From Nostoc carneum NIES-2107 (GTDB lineage: Bacteria > Cyanobacteriota > Cyanobacteriia > Cyanobacteriales > Nostocaceae): a stretch of DNA of 64,000 nucleotides. Each line of letters starts with the position of its first letter. Within the stretch, counting starts at the first letter, position 1. Both the position numbers and the translations under genes were made by a program. Below the pieces are notes generated by a model. The model made no database searches, had not been told where the DNA came from, and was given only the letters and a program-made list of their open reading frames with translations. Below, one piece after another: positions 43,989-53,210 of the stretch. The stretch spans positions 3,412,719 to 3,476,718 of the forward strand of contig AP018180.1 in NCBI GenBank assembly GCA_002368155.1, written 5' to 3'.

Positions 43989-46910
43989 ATGTTGGATCAA
44001 GTTCGCATTGTTAGCTTGCCGGGAGAATATTATCAAATCAAGGGTAATGAGCCGATTATTCTGGATGATCCGGAGACTATTTGGGTTGTAAAATCTGGTT
44101 CATTGGCGGTGTTTGCCATTCCGTTGAAGGAAGGGGTGGCGGAAGGTACTCGCCGTTATTTGTTTACTACTCGCACTAGACAGGCGATGTTTGGTATTCC
44201 TAGCGATTCGCAACCCTTACCTTATCAATTGGTGGCGGTGTCGATTGAGGAAACTGAACTTTTGAAGGTTTCGGTAACAGATTTCCGGGAATTTCTTGCT
44301 GATGGTAATGGCGAAGCTATAACTTTAATTGAGGGTTGGATTGAGCAACTGGGGCTGGCGTTATCTGTGATTACTCCCCCTGGGTTACCGTTTCAAGAGG
44401 AAGGGGTACGATATTTTTCCCTGAGTAATGGGCAAATTTTTCAACCACAGCGAGAGTTGGTATCTTGGGTACAAATCCAAACTGGTTATGCAACTTGGAT
44501 GGGGTTTGAGGAACTGTTGATTACCTCGCGATCGCAATTTTTGCCGTTAAGTGCAGATATGTGGTTCCAAGCTGAGGATATGGTTGAGCTTGAATCTCTC
44601 AGTACTGCTGATATTCACGATCCTGATACTCTGCTGGCGGGGATGGCGCACCTGCATATATATATTTTGGGGAGTTTGTATCTTTTAGAACAGGAGGAAA
44701 CTGAGGCAGAAGCCCAACGCTTTCAAGAACGCCAACACCTCAATTCTCAGGTGATGGAGGAAACGCTGAGTGAGTTAGCTTTTTTACTTAAACCTGCCGA
44801 TAGTGGTAGTTTTGAGGTAGGGATTGCTAACGATCCTCAGCAAGCTTTGTTGATTGCGGCGGGTGCGGTAGCGCGGACTTTGGGTGTAACCATTCGTCCG
44901 GCGGCGAAGTCAGAAGATATGAAACGGATTCAAGATCCGCTACAAGCGATCGCCCGCGCTTCTCGTTTGCGGATGCGAACAATTTCTTTACAAGGTAAGT
45001 GGTGGAAGAAAGATAGCGGCGCAATGCTGGCTTACACCCTGGAAGATAATTATCCAGTAGCGTTGTTACCTGTATCGGATACCCGTTATGAAATGTTCGA
45101 TCCCATTAGGCGATCGCGCACATTAATTAATAGTAGAACTGCGGCAAGATTGGCGCAGACTGGTTACACTTTTTACCGTCCTTTACCAGATAAAGTCCTC
45201 AGTACCCTGGATTTGTTAAAGTTTGCCCTGGAAGGACATTACAAGGAATTGATGGTTGTCGTGATTGCGGGTGTGGCGACGACTTTATTAGGGATGATTA
45301 CCCCCCAAGCTACCGCCATTTTAATTGATAGTGCCATTCCCGATGCCGATCGCAGTTTATTAGGACAAATTGCTTTAGGACTTTTGGCTACAGCTTTTGG
45401 TAGTACGCTGTTTCAACTAGCTCAAGGTTTCGCCATTATGCGGGTAGAAACCTTTGCTGATGCTACCACCCAAGCGGCAGTTTGGGATCGGCTGTTGAAT
45501 TTGAAAGCTTCGTTTTTCCGTAAGTTCTCCATTGGAGATTTAAATTCACGGGTAAGCGCGGTGAGTCAAATCCGCCAAAGGCTGAGTAGTACAGTTTTAA
45601 GAAGTATATTTACCAGTTTATTTGCATTATTAAATTTAGGATTGCTGTTTTATTACAACGGTTCCCTAGCATTAATTGCTTTAGTGGTAGCGCTGGTGAA
45701 TATTGGTGTAACTTTATTTTCCGGTATTTCTACCCTGCGGAAAGTTCGCCCCTTACTAGAATTACAAGGACAACTTTTAGGGGTGATGGTGCAGTTAATT
45801 AACGGTGTTACTAAATTAAGAGTAGCTGGTGCAGAAGCCCGCGCCTTTGCTTTTTGGGGTAAACAATATAGTCAGCAAATTAAATGGATGCTGAGTACTC
45901 AAAATATTGAGGATATTGTGGCGGTAATTAATAAAATTCTGCCAGCATTAACCACAGCTTGTTTATTTTGGTTTGCCACTAGTTTAATTCAGGAATCCCA
46001 ATCAGGAGGTTTATCTACAGGTGTATTCTTAGCATTTAATGCCGCATTTGGGACATTTATCGGTGGTGCTACTAGCCTCAGCAGTACAGTTGTAGATGTG
46101 CTGCAAATTGTGCCATTGTGGGAACGCGCACAGCCGATTTTGGCAGCTAAACCGGAAGTAGACACAGAAAAAGCTGATCCAGGACGACTTTCTGGGCGGG
46201 TAGTAGTCGATCATGTGATTTTCCGCTATCGTGATGACGGGCCTTTAACCTTAGATGATGTTAGTATCCACGCGGAACCGGGAGAATTTATCGCCTTTGT
46301 GGGTGCTTCTGGGAGTGGTAAATCCACACTATTCCGGTTATTACTGGGGTTTGATGCACCGGAATCAGGGACAATTTACTTTGATGGACAAGATTTAGCT
46401 GGGTTAGATGTTCATGCAGTCCGCCGACAATTAGGCGTGGTGATGCAAAATAGCCGCTTAACATCTGCCTCCATCTTTGAAAATATCGCCAGTGGTGCGA
46501 CAATCACAATGGATGAAGCCTGGGAAGCAGCGCGGATGGCTGGCTTTGCTGAAGATATCGAATCCATGCCTATGGGAATGCACACTGTAATTAGTGAAGG
46601 TGGTAGCAACCTCTCCGGCGGACAACGCCAGCGTTTATTAATTGCGCGATCGCTTGTTTTAAAACCGAAAATCCTTTTATTTGACGAAGCCACCAGCGCT
46701 TTAGATAACCGCACCCAAGCAATTGTTAGCCAAAGCTTAGAACGGTTAAAGGTGACAAGAATTGCGATTGCCCACCGTCTCAGTACCATTCGCAACGCCG
46801 ATCGTATCTATGTATTCCAAAATGGCCGTGTAGTTCAAGAAGGTAGTTTTCATCAACTCGCCAATCAATCAGGACTCTTTGCCCAACTCATGGCGAGACA
46901 GAAGCTTTAG
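43989..46910 (+). CDS. NHLP-family ABC exporter, permease/ATPase subunit without peptidase
   Basis: An ATG at 43938 is possible, but AAGGGG six bases before the ATG at 43989 (MLDQVRIVSLPGEYYQIKG) favours the shorter form, 973 residues. The N-terminal region has a cNMP-barrel-like fold (ETIWVVKSGSLAVFAIPL), followed by about 300 residues of unclear function. The membrane domain spans roughly 415-690, and the ATPase has GASGSGKST, LSGGQRQR and LLFDEATSALD. It likely heterodimerises with the peptidase-bearing transporter. A repeat-filled spacer separates the genes. Confidence 0.93.
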   Translation: MLDQVRIVSLPGEYYQIKGNEPIILDDPETIWVVKSGSLAVFAIPLKEGVAEGTRRYLFTTRTRQAMFGIPSDSQPLPYQLVAVSIEETELLKVSVTDFREFLADGNGEAITLIEGWIEQLGLALSVITPPGLPFQEEGVRYFSLSNGQIFQPQRELVSWVQIQTGYATWMGFEELLITSRSQFLPLSADMWFQAEDMVELESLSTADIHDPDTLLAGMAHLHIYILGSLYLLEQEETEAEAQRFQERQHLNSQVMEETLSELAFLLKPADSGSFEVGIANDPQQALLIAAGAVARTLGVTIRPAAKSEDMKRIQDPLQAIARASRLRMRTISLQGKWWKKDSGAMLAYTLEDNYPVALLPVSDTRYEMFDPIRRSRTLINSRTAARLAQTGYTFYRPLPDKVLSTLDLLKFALEGHYKELMVVVIAGVATTLLGMITPQATAILIDSAIPDADRSLLGQIALGLLATAFGSTLFQLAQGFAIMRVETFADATTQAAVWDRLLNLKASFFRKFSIGDLNSRVSAVSQIRQRLSSTVLRSIFTSLFALLNLGLLFYYNGSLALIALVVALVNIGVTLFSGISTLRKVRPLLELQGQLLGVMVQLINGVTKLRVAGAEARAFAFWGKQYSQQIKWMLSTQNIEDIVAVINKILPALTTACLFWFATSLIQESQSGGLSTGVFLAFNAAFGTFIGGATSLSSTVVDVLQIVPLWERAQPILAAKPEVDTEKADPGRLSGRVVVDHVIFRYRDDGPLTLDDVSIHAEPGEFIAFVGASGSGKSTLFRLLLGFDAPESGTIYFDGQDLAGLDVHAVRRQLGVVMQNSRLTSASIFENIASGATITMDEAWEAARMAGFAEDIESMPMGMHTVISEGGSNLSGGQRQRLLIARSLVLKPKILLFDEATSALDNRTQAIVSQSLERLKVTRIAIAHRLSTIRNADRIYVFQNGRVVQEGSFHQLANQSGLFAQLMARQKL

Positions 46911-46934
46911 TGGAGTGCGATCGCCTTTCTGGAA

Positions 46935-47000
46935 GAAATTATACCAATTTGCAAAAAGAATTTGACAGTAGGGGCAGGCAATGCCCGTCCACTACTTAAG
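46935..47000. repeat. Dispersed hairpin repeat (ATACCAATTT + GGGGCAGGCAATGCCC)
   Basis: ATACCAATTTGCAAAAAGAA is followed by the hairpin GGGGCAGGCAATGCCCGTCC. It resembles the repeats at 12731, 22161 and 51930 in layout and may end the exporter operon. Confidence 0.55.
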
Positions 47001-47020
47001 ATTTACTTTATAAATTGTCT

Positions 47021-47371
47021 CTAGGAATTATGGAATTCTCCAATAACTTCGATTTTACCCACAATGTTGTTGTTCAACTCTTCCAACTCCTCAGCAGGAA
47101 TCCACCATTCTGTATGATATGAAGCGCCTACCTGGTGAATTTCATATTTATCCATAAATACTTTTTTAACCTCAAAGCGTGTCACATAACCCACGCCGCT
47201 GTCTCTAACATTCCATTTAGTTGCAATTTCCTGAGCATATTGCTCGTTTGTCACTGGATAAAAAATTGGCTGTTCGGGTAGTCTTGGAGGCCATTTAGTA
47301 TAGCCGCTTTGTTTAACTAGTTCTAATTCTTTAGGGCCGGTAGGACGATATAAAGTTACTGTCTTGTCCAT
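47021..47371 (-). CDS. Small conserved protein, crystallin J1/ADP-ribosylation-annotated type, 116 aa
   Basis: The protein starts DKTVTLYRPTGPKELELVKQ and has PPRLPEQPIFYPVTNEQYA, GYVTRFEVKK and EWWIPAEELEELN. I recall proteins of this sequence type annotated as ADP-ribosylation/crystallin J1, but at 116 residues it is far shorter than ADP-ribosylglycohydrolases and has no DD metal motif, so that name should not be taken as function. Cytosolic, no known role. Confidence 0.7.
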   Translation of the reverse strand: MDKTVTLYRPTGPKELELVKQSGYTKWPPRLPEQPIFYPVTNEQYAQEIATKWNVRDSGVGYVTRFEVKKVFMDKYEIHQVGASYHTEWWIPAEELEELNNNIVGKIEVIGEFHNS

Positions 47372-47427
47372 ATCTAGATATTGACTAAAATAAACTTTAG
47401 TTTATTAGTAATAATTTTAATTTATAA

Positions 47428-48090
47428 TTAATCGCCGTCATTTAAATATGCTAAAAATGTATTAGCAAAAATGGCAGCTTGAGTGCGATCGCGTAAATTG
47501 AGACGATTCAACATATTGGTCACATGGTTTTTGACTGTTCCCTCAGAAATGTAGAGTTGTTGGGCTATTTCGCGGTTACTAGCGCCTTGAGCAATTAGGC
47601 GTAAAACTTCTTTTTCTCTAGGAGTAAGTTCTGCTAAACTAGGCGGAATTTCTGGTGGTGGGGTTGGTTCTAAAGTCGGAAATTGCATTAATAATTTTTT
47701 GACTATTCCTGGCCCTAATTGAGTGTAACCTTTGTGAACTGCACGGATTGCAAAAGCTAATTCTTCTGAAGGTGTGTCTTTGAGTAAATAACCCATTGCC
47801 CCATTCTGGAGTGCAGCTTTGACATATTCATCATCATCAAAAGTTGTTAATACTAAAACTTTAATACCGCTAAAACGCTGTTGAATTTCTCTTGTAGCTG
47901 CAACTCCATCCATGATCGGCATTCTAATATCCATCAAGACTACATTCGGTTGCAATTCGGCAATTAAATTCAGCGCTATTGCTCCATTTTCTGCTTCGCC
48001 CACAATTTCTAAATCTGTTTCTAATTCTAATAAGGCTCTTAATCCTTGACGAATTAAATTTTGGTCATCTACTAGTAATACTTTAATCAT
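47428..48090 (-). CDS. NarL/LuxR-type response regulator
   Basis: It has an N-terminal receiver ([14 protein letters not shown], phosphoacceptor in [14 protein letters not shown], Lys in [11 protein letters not shown]) and a C-terminal LuxR HTH ([41 protein letters not shown], about 155-195). At 220 residues it is a standard NarL-family transcription factor. Its start overlaps the stop of the kinase gene by four bases (ATGA), so the pair is translationally coupled. Confidence 0.96.
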   Translation of the reverse strand: MIKVLLVDDQNLIRQGLRALLELETDLEIVGEAENGAIALNLIAELQPNVVLMDIRMPIMDGVAATREIQQRFSGIKVLVLTTFDDDEYVKAALQNGAMGYLLKDTPSEELAFAIRAVHKGYTQLGPGIVKKLLMQFPTLEPTPPPEIPPSLAELTPREKEVLRLIAQGASNREIAQQLYISEGTVKNHVTNMLNRLNLRDRTQAAIFANTFLAYLNDGD

Positions 48091-49319
48091 CTATTCAGCC
48101 TCATTAGGGGAATATCAACTAGAATTTTACAACCCTCTCCAGGTGTACTGTTAATATTAAATACACCACCAATTGCTAAAGTGCGATCGCGCATACTTTG
48201 CAAGCCAAACCCAGTAGTATTTTGCTTAAAGTCAAAGCCTTGACCATTATCCTGAACAGTTAAATGTAAACCTCTAGGAGTTTTATCTATTTCTATCCTA
48301 ACTTCTGTGGCTTTGGCATACTTAGAAACATTAGTCAATGATTCTTGAATGATGCGGTAGATGGCAATTTTAATTTCACTAGGTAAAGGATTATCTAAGT
48401 TAATCATGCAAATTGGTGAAAAACCATTGGCATGATGAAAATCTTCTAATAGTTGATTAATTGCTTGTTCTAATGATTGCTCTTGTAAAGGATGAGAACG
48501 CATTGTAGAAATCGATTGTCTAACATCTTGTAAGGCTTTAGAACCTAATTCCTTCGCTCTTTTCAAAAAATCATGAGCTTTATTAGGATTAGATTGCGAC
48601 AATTTTAAAGCTGTTTCTAATTGCAGATTTAACGCTGTTAAAGAATGTCCCAAAGAATCATGAATTTCCCGCGCAATGCGATTACGTTCTTCTAAAGTTG
48701 CTTGATTTTCAATGCGGAGAGCATATTGACGCAATTTTTCGTTAGCAACAGCTAATTCTTCCCGACTTTGGCGTTCGGATAATACTGTATTCATTAGCAT
48801 TAATACAAAAATTAAACTTAAGCCAAATAATAAAGATAAACTCAGAGTTAAAAATTGAAATCGTTCTTGGACTTGGGGAATAGGAGAAAAATTCTGCCAC
48901 TTACGTTGTAGTGTCAGCCAAAATAAAAGAAATGATATAGATGTAACTATTAAACGCCCTGGTAACTGAAAGATTAAGCAACTACGAGTTACTAAAATCA
49001 TATAAATAAAAGGAAAGAGTCGAGAAATCCTCCCACCTACAAAACCAGTGGTAAAAATCAAAAAAACTTCAATAGCCGTAAAAATTATTTTACTTATTTG
49101 GTTGCCGGTGGGTAATCTCAAACCCATCAAACCAAAAATAATTAAACAGCCAGTTGCAACTATTAAATTCTCAGGGCTGGGTTCGTGAAACCTACCAGCA
49201 AAACGTGGCGGTGGTGGGGAAGGCATAATCGCAGTTAGCATAGCAATTGCTAACAGTATCCACTCTAAATAAAGTAGAAATCGAAACGGATGATTGTTAA
49301 TTTTTATTGGAGATTTCAT
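48087..49319 (-). CDS. DesK/NarX-type membrane sensor histidine kinase
   Basis: The N-terminal half has about five or six hydrophobic helices (for example [19 protein letters not shown] and [21 protein letters not shown]), suggesting a membrane-state sensor. A HisKA_3 dimerisation motif follows ([27 protein letters not shown], His near 218) and then an HATPase domain ([30 protein letters not shown]). There is no extracellular sensor domain. It is divergent from the Spy-like gene. Confidence 0.94.
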   Translation of the reverse strand: MKSPIKINNHPFRFLLYLEWILLAIAMLTAIMPSPPPPRFAGRFHEPSPENLIVATGCLIIFGLMGLRLPTGNQISKIIFTAIEVFLIFTTGFVGGRISRLFPFIYMILVTRSCLIFQLPGRLIVTSISFLLFWLTLQRKWQNFSPIPQVQERFQFLTLSLSLLFGLSLIFVLMLMNTVLSERQSREELAVANEKLRQYALRIENQATLEERNRIAREIHDSLGHSLTALNLQLETALKLSQSNPNKAHDFLKRAKELGSKALQDVRQSISTMRSHPLQEQSLEQAINQLLEDFHHANGFSPICMINLDNPLPSEIKIAIYRIIQESLTNVSKYAKATEVRIEIDKTPRGLHLTVQDNGQGFDFKQNTTGFGLQSMRDRTLAIGGVFNINSTPGEGCKILVDIPLMRLNR

Positions 49320-49671
49320 AAAAGTAAAAGTTGATTAAATTGAATTAATAAAATTAGTTGCTTAAATTTTTAGTAAATAATACTTCTATATAGCCAGAGC
49401 TTGATTACTCAAATTATCTAAAGTATGGTTTTTATTTACGTACATCTACCGAGTTAATTGCAAGCCTTTTAAATAGAAATACAAAAATAAACTGCTAGTT
49501 CCGCAGTTTTTTCACCTTAATTTAATTTAGCTGAAATGACTAGTATGATTGCTCGTGAATGAATGATGACTAAAGTCATGGGTATATCCGTGACTTTTTC
49601 CTCATGTATTGGCTGAAGATGGGTTCGTATGATGGTGACATCAGAAAAGAAAACAACACACGAGGTCAATC
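49320..49671. other. Divergent promoter region of the two-component and Spy-like genes, 352 bases
   Basis: AT-rich. It includes ATGACTAAAGTCATGGGTATATCCGTGACTTT near 49565-49596, with a GACTAAAGTC partial dyad. It should carry promoters for both directions and possibly the binding site of the NarL-type regulator. Confidence 0.45.
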
Positions 49672-50226
49672 ATGAAAGTTAAAACATTATCCCTGGTAGC
49701 TGGCGCGATCGCTTTAACTTTAACAGCAACTCCCTTTGCTGCTCAAGCACAACGAGGTTTTTCTGGACATAAGCAAGTAGTTGCACAAAACACCAATGGA
49801 CAACGTGGAGAACGCCCAAATAAAGGTGCTTGGCAACAATTAGGGTTGACCGATGCTCAAAAAACCCAAATTCAGCAAATTCGCCGCGATACCCGCACCC
49901 AAATTGAAGGAATTCTGACCCAAGAACAAAAAGACCAGTTAAAAGCGCAATTTGAGCAACGTCAAGCGCAAAGAGGTCAGCGTCGCGCGCAAGGTGCACA
50001 ACGTCCCCAAGGTCAACAGCCAGGTCAGTTTGGCAAGAAAGGTTTTGAGTCTCTGAATTTAACAGAAGCCCAAAAAACCCAAATTAAGCAAATTATGCAG
50101 AATTCACAACAACAAATCCAAGCAGTTTTGACTCCCGAACAACGCACACAATTACAGCAAATGCGTGAGAATGCACGTGCACGCTGGCAACAACGTAATT
50201 CTAACCAAGGTACACCACAACCATAA
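49672..50226 (+). CDS. Spy/CpxP-like periplasmic LTxxQ protein
   Basis: A cleavable signal peptide (MKVKTLSLVAGAIALTLTATPFAAQA) precedes a Gln/Arg-rich helical protein of 184 residues. Two LTxxQ-type repeats, LGLTDAQKTQIQQIRRDTRTQ and LNLTEAQKTQIKQIMQNSQQQ, are each followed by LT-EQ (GILTQEQKDQL, AVLTPEQRTQL). Spy and CpxP of this family are periplasmic chaperones or stress modulators. It is divergent from the two-component system, as cpxP is from cpxRA, so a feedback role is plausible. Confidence 0.85.
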   Translation: MKVKTLSLVAGAIALTLTATPFAAQAQRGFSGHKQVVAQNTNGQRGERPNKGAWQQLGLTDAQKTQIQQIRRDTRTQIEGILTQEQKDQLKAQFEQRQAQRGQRRAQGAQRPQGQQPGQFGKKGFESLNLTEAQKTQIKQIMQNSQQQIQAVLTPEQRTQLQQMRENARARWQQRNSNQGTPQP

Positions 50227-50337
50227 GTAAAATCCTAAAATAAAGGCTTACTACCACTTTCTACCGCATTAGTTAATAAGTGTTAATTCCTAAGATTATC
50301 TTGGTTGTTTGTTTGTTCTAAACCATTGTTAAAAACT

Positions 50338-50371
50338 AAATTCCCAACTTTAGCCAAGAAGTTGGGAATTT
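50338..50371. repeat. Dispersed hairpin, TCCCAACTT type
   Basis: AAATTCCCAACTT pairs with AAGTTGGGAATTT over an 8-base loop. It is a relative of the hairpin at 34863-34895 and sits 26 bases before the Coq4-like start. Confidence 0.7.
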
Positions 50372-50396
50372 GCATATCACAATCCACAAATAGAAG

Positions 50397-50936
50397 ATGA
50401 TGCAACCTGTTACTGCTTCCGCAAATGCCATTCCTCGCCTGCAACAACTCTTAGATTTACTTGACCGTAAAGCTGAAGCCAAAGGGCTAGCTGTGCCGCA
50501 AATAGTATACATCGAGAAATTGCAGTTGCTTCCTCAAGGCACTTTTGGCAGAACTTGGGCAGATTTATTAGCGCAAAATAACTTAAAACCCTTTACTACA
50601 GGCCCTCGTCGCAAACAACTCCACGATGGTATTCATGCGATTACAGGCTATGGTACAGACTTGATTGGGGAAGCAGAAGTACAGGTTTTTCTCTTAGGAA
50701 CCAAGTTTAGCCCCATTAATTTTATGCTGGGGTTGGGACTACTACGCGCCATCCACAAACACCAAAATCATCGGCAAAAGTTTAGTTGGGACAAACTCTG
50801 GCAAGCATACCAACGCGGTTATCACTCCCATTTAGACCCAGATACTTGGCAACCAGAATTATTTTGGCACCTACCTTTAACTGAGGTGCAAGCGTTGTTT
50901 GGTATAACCCATTATCAATCATCAAAATGGCCGTAG
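50397..50936 (+). CDS. Coq4-family protein
   Basis: The 179-residue helical protein resembles Coq4, which organises ubiquinone synthesis in mitochondria. Segments such as TFGRTWADLLAQNN, PRRKQLHDGIHAITGYGTDLIGEAEVQVFLLG and a following NFMLGLGLLRAIHKH cover the conserved core. The expected HDxxH-type metal motif reads LHDGIHAITGY. Cyanobacteria make plastoquinone, so the role here is unclear. Two ATGs (50397, 50400) are adjacent. Confidence 0.82.
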   Translation: MMQPVTASANAIPRLQQLLDLLDRKAEAKGLAVPQIVYIEKLQLLPQGTFGRTWADLLAQNNLKPFTTGPRRKQLHDGIHAITGYGTDLIGEAEVQVFLLGTKFSPINFMLGLGLLRAIHKHQNHRQKFSWDKLWQAYQRGYHSHLDPDTWQPELFWHLPLTEVQALFGITHYQSSKWP

Positions 50937-51042
50937 AGACGCGATTCATCACGTCTGTTGATTTTAACCTTGTTACTTTAACCCCTAGCTTTTGCTGGGG
51001 GTTTTGAGTTATGAGTTATTCAAAACTCTTTGTTGGGTCAAA

Positions 51043-51297
51043 ATGTCTAAAGAATTCATCATTGGTAGTAAAGTGCGTGTTGTCGCACTACCGCCTTACG
51101 TCAAAACAGCAGAACCCATGCCCATGCTTCGCCCGCCAAATGTGATTCAATTGGGAGAAGAAGGTATAGTGATGGATCATCGTCCTGGTGGATATTGGGG
51201 TATTCGCTTTGCTAAAGGGGCTTTTCTCCTCGATAGCCAATACATAGAAAGTACAGATGTCCCAGCCGAATCTCAGCCGGAATCAGAAGAAGAGTGA
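51043..51297 (+). CDS. sipA: Regulatory protein SipA (DUF3148)
   Basis: SipA is a small SH3-like protein that binds the sensor kinase NblS/Hik33 and modulates high-light and nutrient-stress signalling. The frame opens at 50992, but the ATG at 51043 (MSKEFIIGSKVRVVALPPYVKTAEPMPMLRPP) gives the typical 84-residue protein with GEEGIVMDHRPGGYWGIRFAKGAFLLDSQYIE and an acidic tail. The family sequence is well conserved. The partner nblS is not in the window. Confidence 0.9.
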   Translation: MSKEFIIGSKVRVVALPPYVKTAEPMPMLRPPNVIQLGEEGIVMDHRPGGYWGIRFAKGAFLLDSQYIESTDVPAESQPESEEE

Positions 51298-51342
51298 ATA
51301 AGAACTGTAAACTTATGTTAAGTTATCATTCTTATCTGTACC

Positions 51343-51900
51343 ATGATTTCTCGTCGCAATTTTTTAAGCATATTATTTGCCAGCTTTGTTGCTGTCATCA
51401 GTTGGCTGAACTTGACACCAACTGCTGATGCGCTGGGTGGAAAACTACCCGCCATTAATCAACCTGCACCAGAGTTTACCTTGCCTACTAACACAGGCAA
51501 CGGTAATATTTCTCTTTCGGACTTGCGTGGTAAGTGGGTAGTTCTTTATTTTTATCCCAAAGACTTCACCTCTGGCTGCACCATAGAGGCGCGGCGTTTT
51601 CAGCAAGACTTACCCAAATATTTAGCCCAGAATACTCAAATTATTGGAGTTAGCGCTGATGATGTAGATTCTCATGCAGAATTTTGTGATTCAGAAGGGC
51701 TAAAATTCCCCCTGTTAGCAGATACAACTGGCGCAGTTAGTAAAGCTTATGGTTCTTGGATTGGTTACGTTTCTATGCGCCATAGTTTTATCATCGATCC
51801 AGATGGGATTCTGCGTGAGACTTTCGTTAAAGTCAATCCCAATATTCACAGCACAGAAGTACTAGCGCGGCTGGAGAAGTTACAGTCAACGCCTTCTTAG
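51343..51900 (+). CDS. Exported PrxQ/Bcp-like peroxiredoxin
   Basis: The N-terminus (MISRRNFLSILFASFVAVISWLNLTPTADA) has twin Arg before a hydrophobic stretch and may be a Tat or Sec signal or lumenal transit. The peroxiredoxin domain has PAPEFTLPTNTG, YPKDFTSGCTIEARRF with peroxidatic Cys in the TSGCT motif, and IGVSADDVDSH. PrxQ usually has its resolving Cys five residues after the first; here that position is Arg. The remaining Cys (EFCDSEG) is about 35 residues later and could substitute, or the enzyme is 1-Cys. Confidence 0.9.
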   Translation: MISRRNFLSILFASFVAVISWLNLTPTADALGGKLPAINQPAPEFTLPTNTGNGNISLSDLRGKWVVLYFYPKDFTSGCTIEARRFQQDLPKYLAQNTQIIGVSADDVDSHAEFCDSEGLKFPLLADTTGAVSKAYGSWIGYVSMRHSFIIDPDGILRETFVKVNPNIHSTEVLARLEKLQSTPS

Positions 51901-52325
51901 GATGATGAGGGAGATGAGGAGAAATCATACCATTTTGAAAAAACAACGCGACAGATGAGTAGGGGCACGGCACCAGTAAGATAATTGAATATTCCACAAT
52001 ATTTTGGTTGCCGTGCCCTTACAAAAAATTTATCTGTCTATTGCCTTCTTTATAATATGGAAGTTCAAAGTTTAACTCTTAATTAACGGCGACTAAATCT
52101 ATAGAGGGCGCTGCTTTAATGCAGAGATATACCCATCCGATTTTATTTTTTGACAAGTCCAGAGTCAAAAATCAACAGTTCCCCCTTGTACCCAATCACC
52201 AGTCCCCAGTCCCAAATCCCCAATCCCCTCTTCAACAAAACAGGCTTTTGCTCTAACTATTTGCCTAGTCCCTAACTGATTCGCTAGGCTATTGATAATT
52301 CTAGTTACTCAGAAACTTGCTGTGT
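51901..52325. other. Intergenic with hairpin and STRR repeats, 425 bases
   Basis: An AGGGGCACGGCA...TGCCGTGCCCTT inverted repeat (about 51960-52022) is flanked by an ATACCATTTT lead. CCCCAGT/CCCAAAT heptamers lie at 52200-52230. No gene is visible. Confidence 0.5.
51960..52022. repeat. Dispersed inverted repeat, GGGGCACGGCA type
   Basis: AGGGGCACGGCA and TGCCGTGCCCTT are separated by about 40 AT-rich bases. It belongs with the GGGCAC-type hairpins at 1786, 2681 and 46935 as a dispersed hairpin family after genes. Confidence 0.6.
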
Positions 52326-52832
52326 ATGGATTTTGAAGGCGAAGCTACTACTACATCTGCTACAGAAAACAAAGAATTGCCACAGCCAGAGACTACTCCT
52401 AAGCCTTTGGAATTGCTGCGGGACACTGAGGCTTTGCTACGTCGCCCAGCTGTAGAATCTCTCACGCCGATTTTACCTCCCAAGTTGAGTAGCAAATTAC
52501 AAACAGCCTCATCCGTAGCAGATAAATCTTTAAAACAACTAGCAGAAATTGATTTAGACGAAATTGGTGACTTTGATTTACGGCCTGCAAGGATTCGTGT
52601 TGGTTTAAGCTTCGTTGGTTTTGCCGCGTTAATGACAGTTATACTGTTGCTTCATTTCAGCACTCTACACTTAGAATTACGCACAGTGGAGCAGATGCGG
52701 CAATATTGGTATCAATATGTTTGGTTTGTTTGCTTAGGTGTAGCGGGATTGTTTGTCTTGGGTCGAGAAACAATGCGTCCTATCCGCAAGCCGAAACGGG
52801 TGAGAGCACAGAGGCTAGAAATTAGGGACTAG
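52326..52832 (+). CDS. Hypothetical protein with two C-terminal membrane helices, 168 aa
   Basis: I do not recognise it. The frame opens with TTG at 52317, but the ATG at 52326 (MDFEGEATTTSATENKEL) is preferred. The N-terminal 90 residues are acidic and Pro/Thr-rich, with LDEIGDFDLRPARIRVGL leading into a membrane helix (LSFVGFAALMTVILLLHF) and a second one (YQYVWFVCLGVAGLFVLG). A basic tail follows. The topology suggests a small membrane protein with a cytosolic N-terminal arm. Confidence 0.7.
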   Translation: MDFEGEATTTSATENKELPQPETTPKPLELLRDTEALLRRPAVESLTPILPPKLSSKLQTASSVADKSLKQLAEIDLDEIGDFDLRPARIRVGLSFVGFAALMTVILLLHFSTLHLELRTVEQMRQYWYQYVWFVCLGVAGLFVLGRETMRPIRKPKRVRAQRLEIRD

Positions 52833-52837
52833 TACAA

Positions 52838-52868
52838 AAAGTCAAAAGTCAAAAGTCAAAAGTCAAAA
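52838..52868. repeat. GTCAAAA heptamer repeat
   Basis: Four tandem AGTCAAA units follow the hypothetical membrane protein gene. A similar run lies near 59749-59763 within the MITE-like element. Confidence 0.8.
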
Positions 52869-53157
52869 GAAAGAATATTTATAGCACAAGCCTTTTAGCA
52901 ATTACAGATGGTCTGTTTATTTACGCCGACTTGTACTAGTACTGCTGCGCGGAATTCAAAATTCAAAATTAATAGAGTCTCAGCATTTCCTTCGTTAAGA
53001 ATGGGTAGTTTATTTACGTCATGCTGCGATCGCAATTTGCAACCATATATTGACTTGATAAAAGCTGTTCTCTAGAGAGATTGACTGCTGCCAATAAATT
53101 TGCTATTATAGAATCGATAAGGAAGAAATATACTGAATATGTCTATACCGAAACAAT

Positions 53158-53184
53158 AAACCGCTTGCTGTCAGCAAGCGGTTT
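53158..53184 (-). terminator. Terminator after the DUF1517 gene
   Basis: AAACCGCTTGCT pairs with AGCAAGCGGTTT over a three-base loop. On the minus strand it follows the DUF1517 stop by about 27 bases and leads into a T-rich stretch. Confidence 0.7.
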
Positions 53185-53210
53185 TATCGTATTTTAGTAA
53201 TTTGATGGAA

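Larger units (their letters stand above)
52833..53210. other. Intergenic between convergent genes, 378 bases
   Basis: A run of GTCAAAA heptamers (52838-52868) comes first. A strong hairpin (53158-53184) stands just beyond the DUF1517 stop. Nothing else is recognised. Confidence 0.55.
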
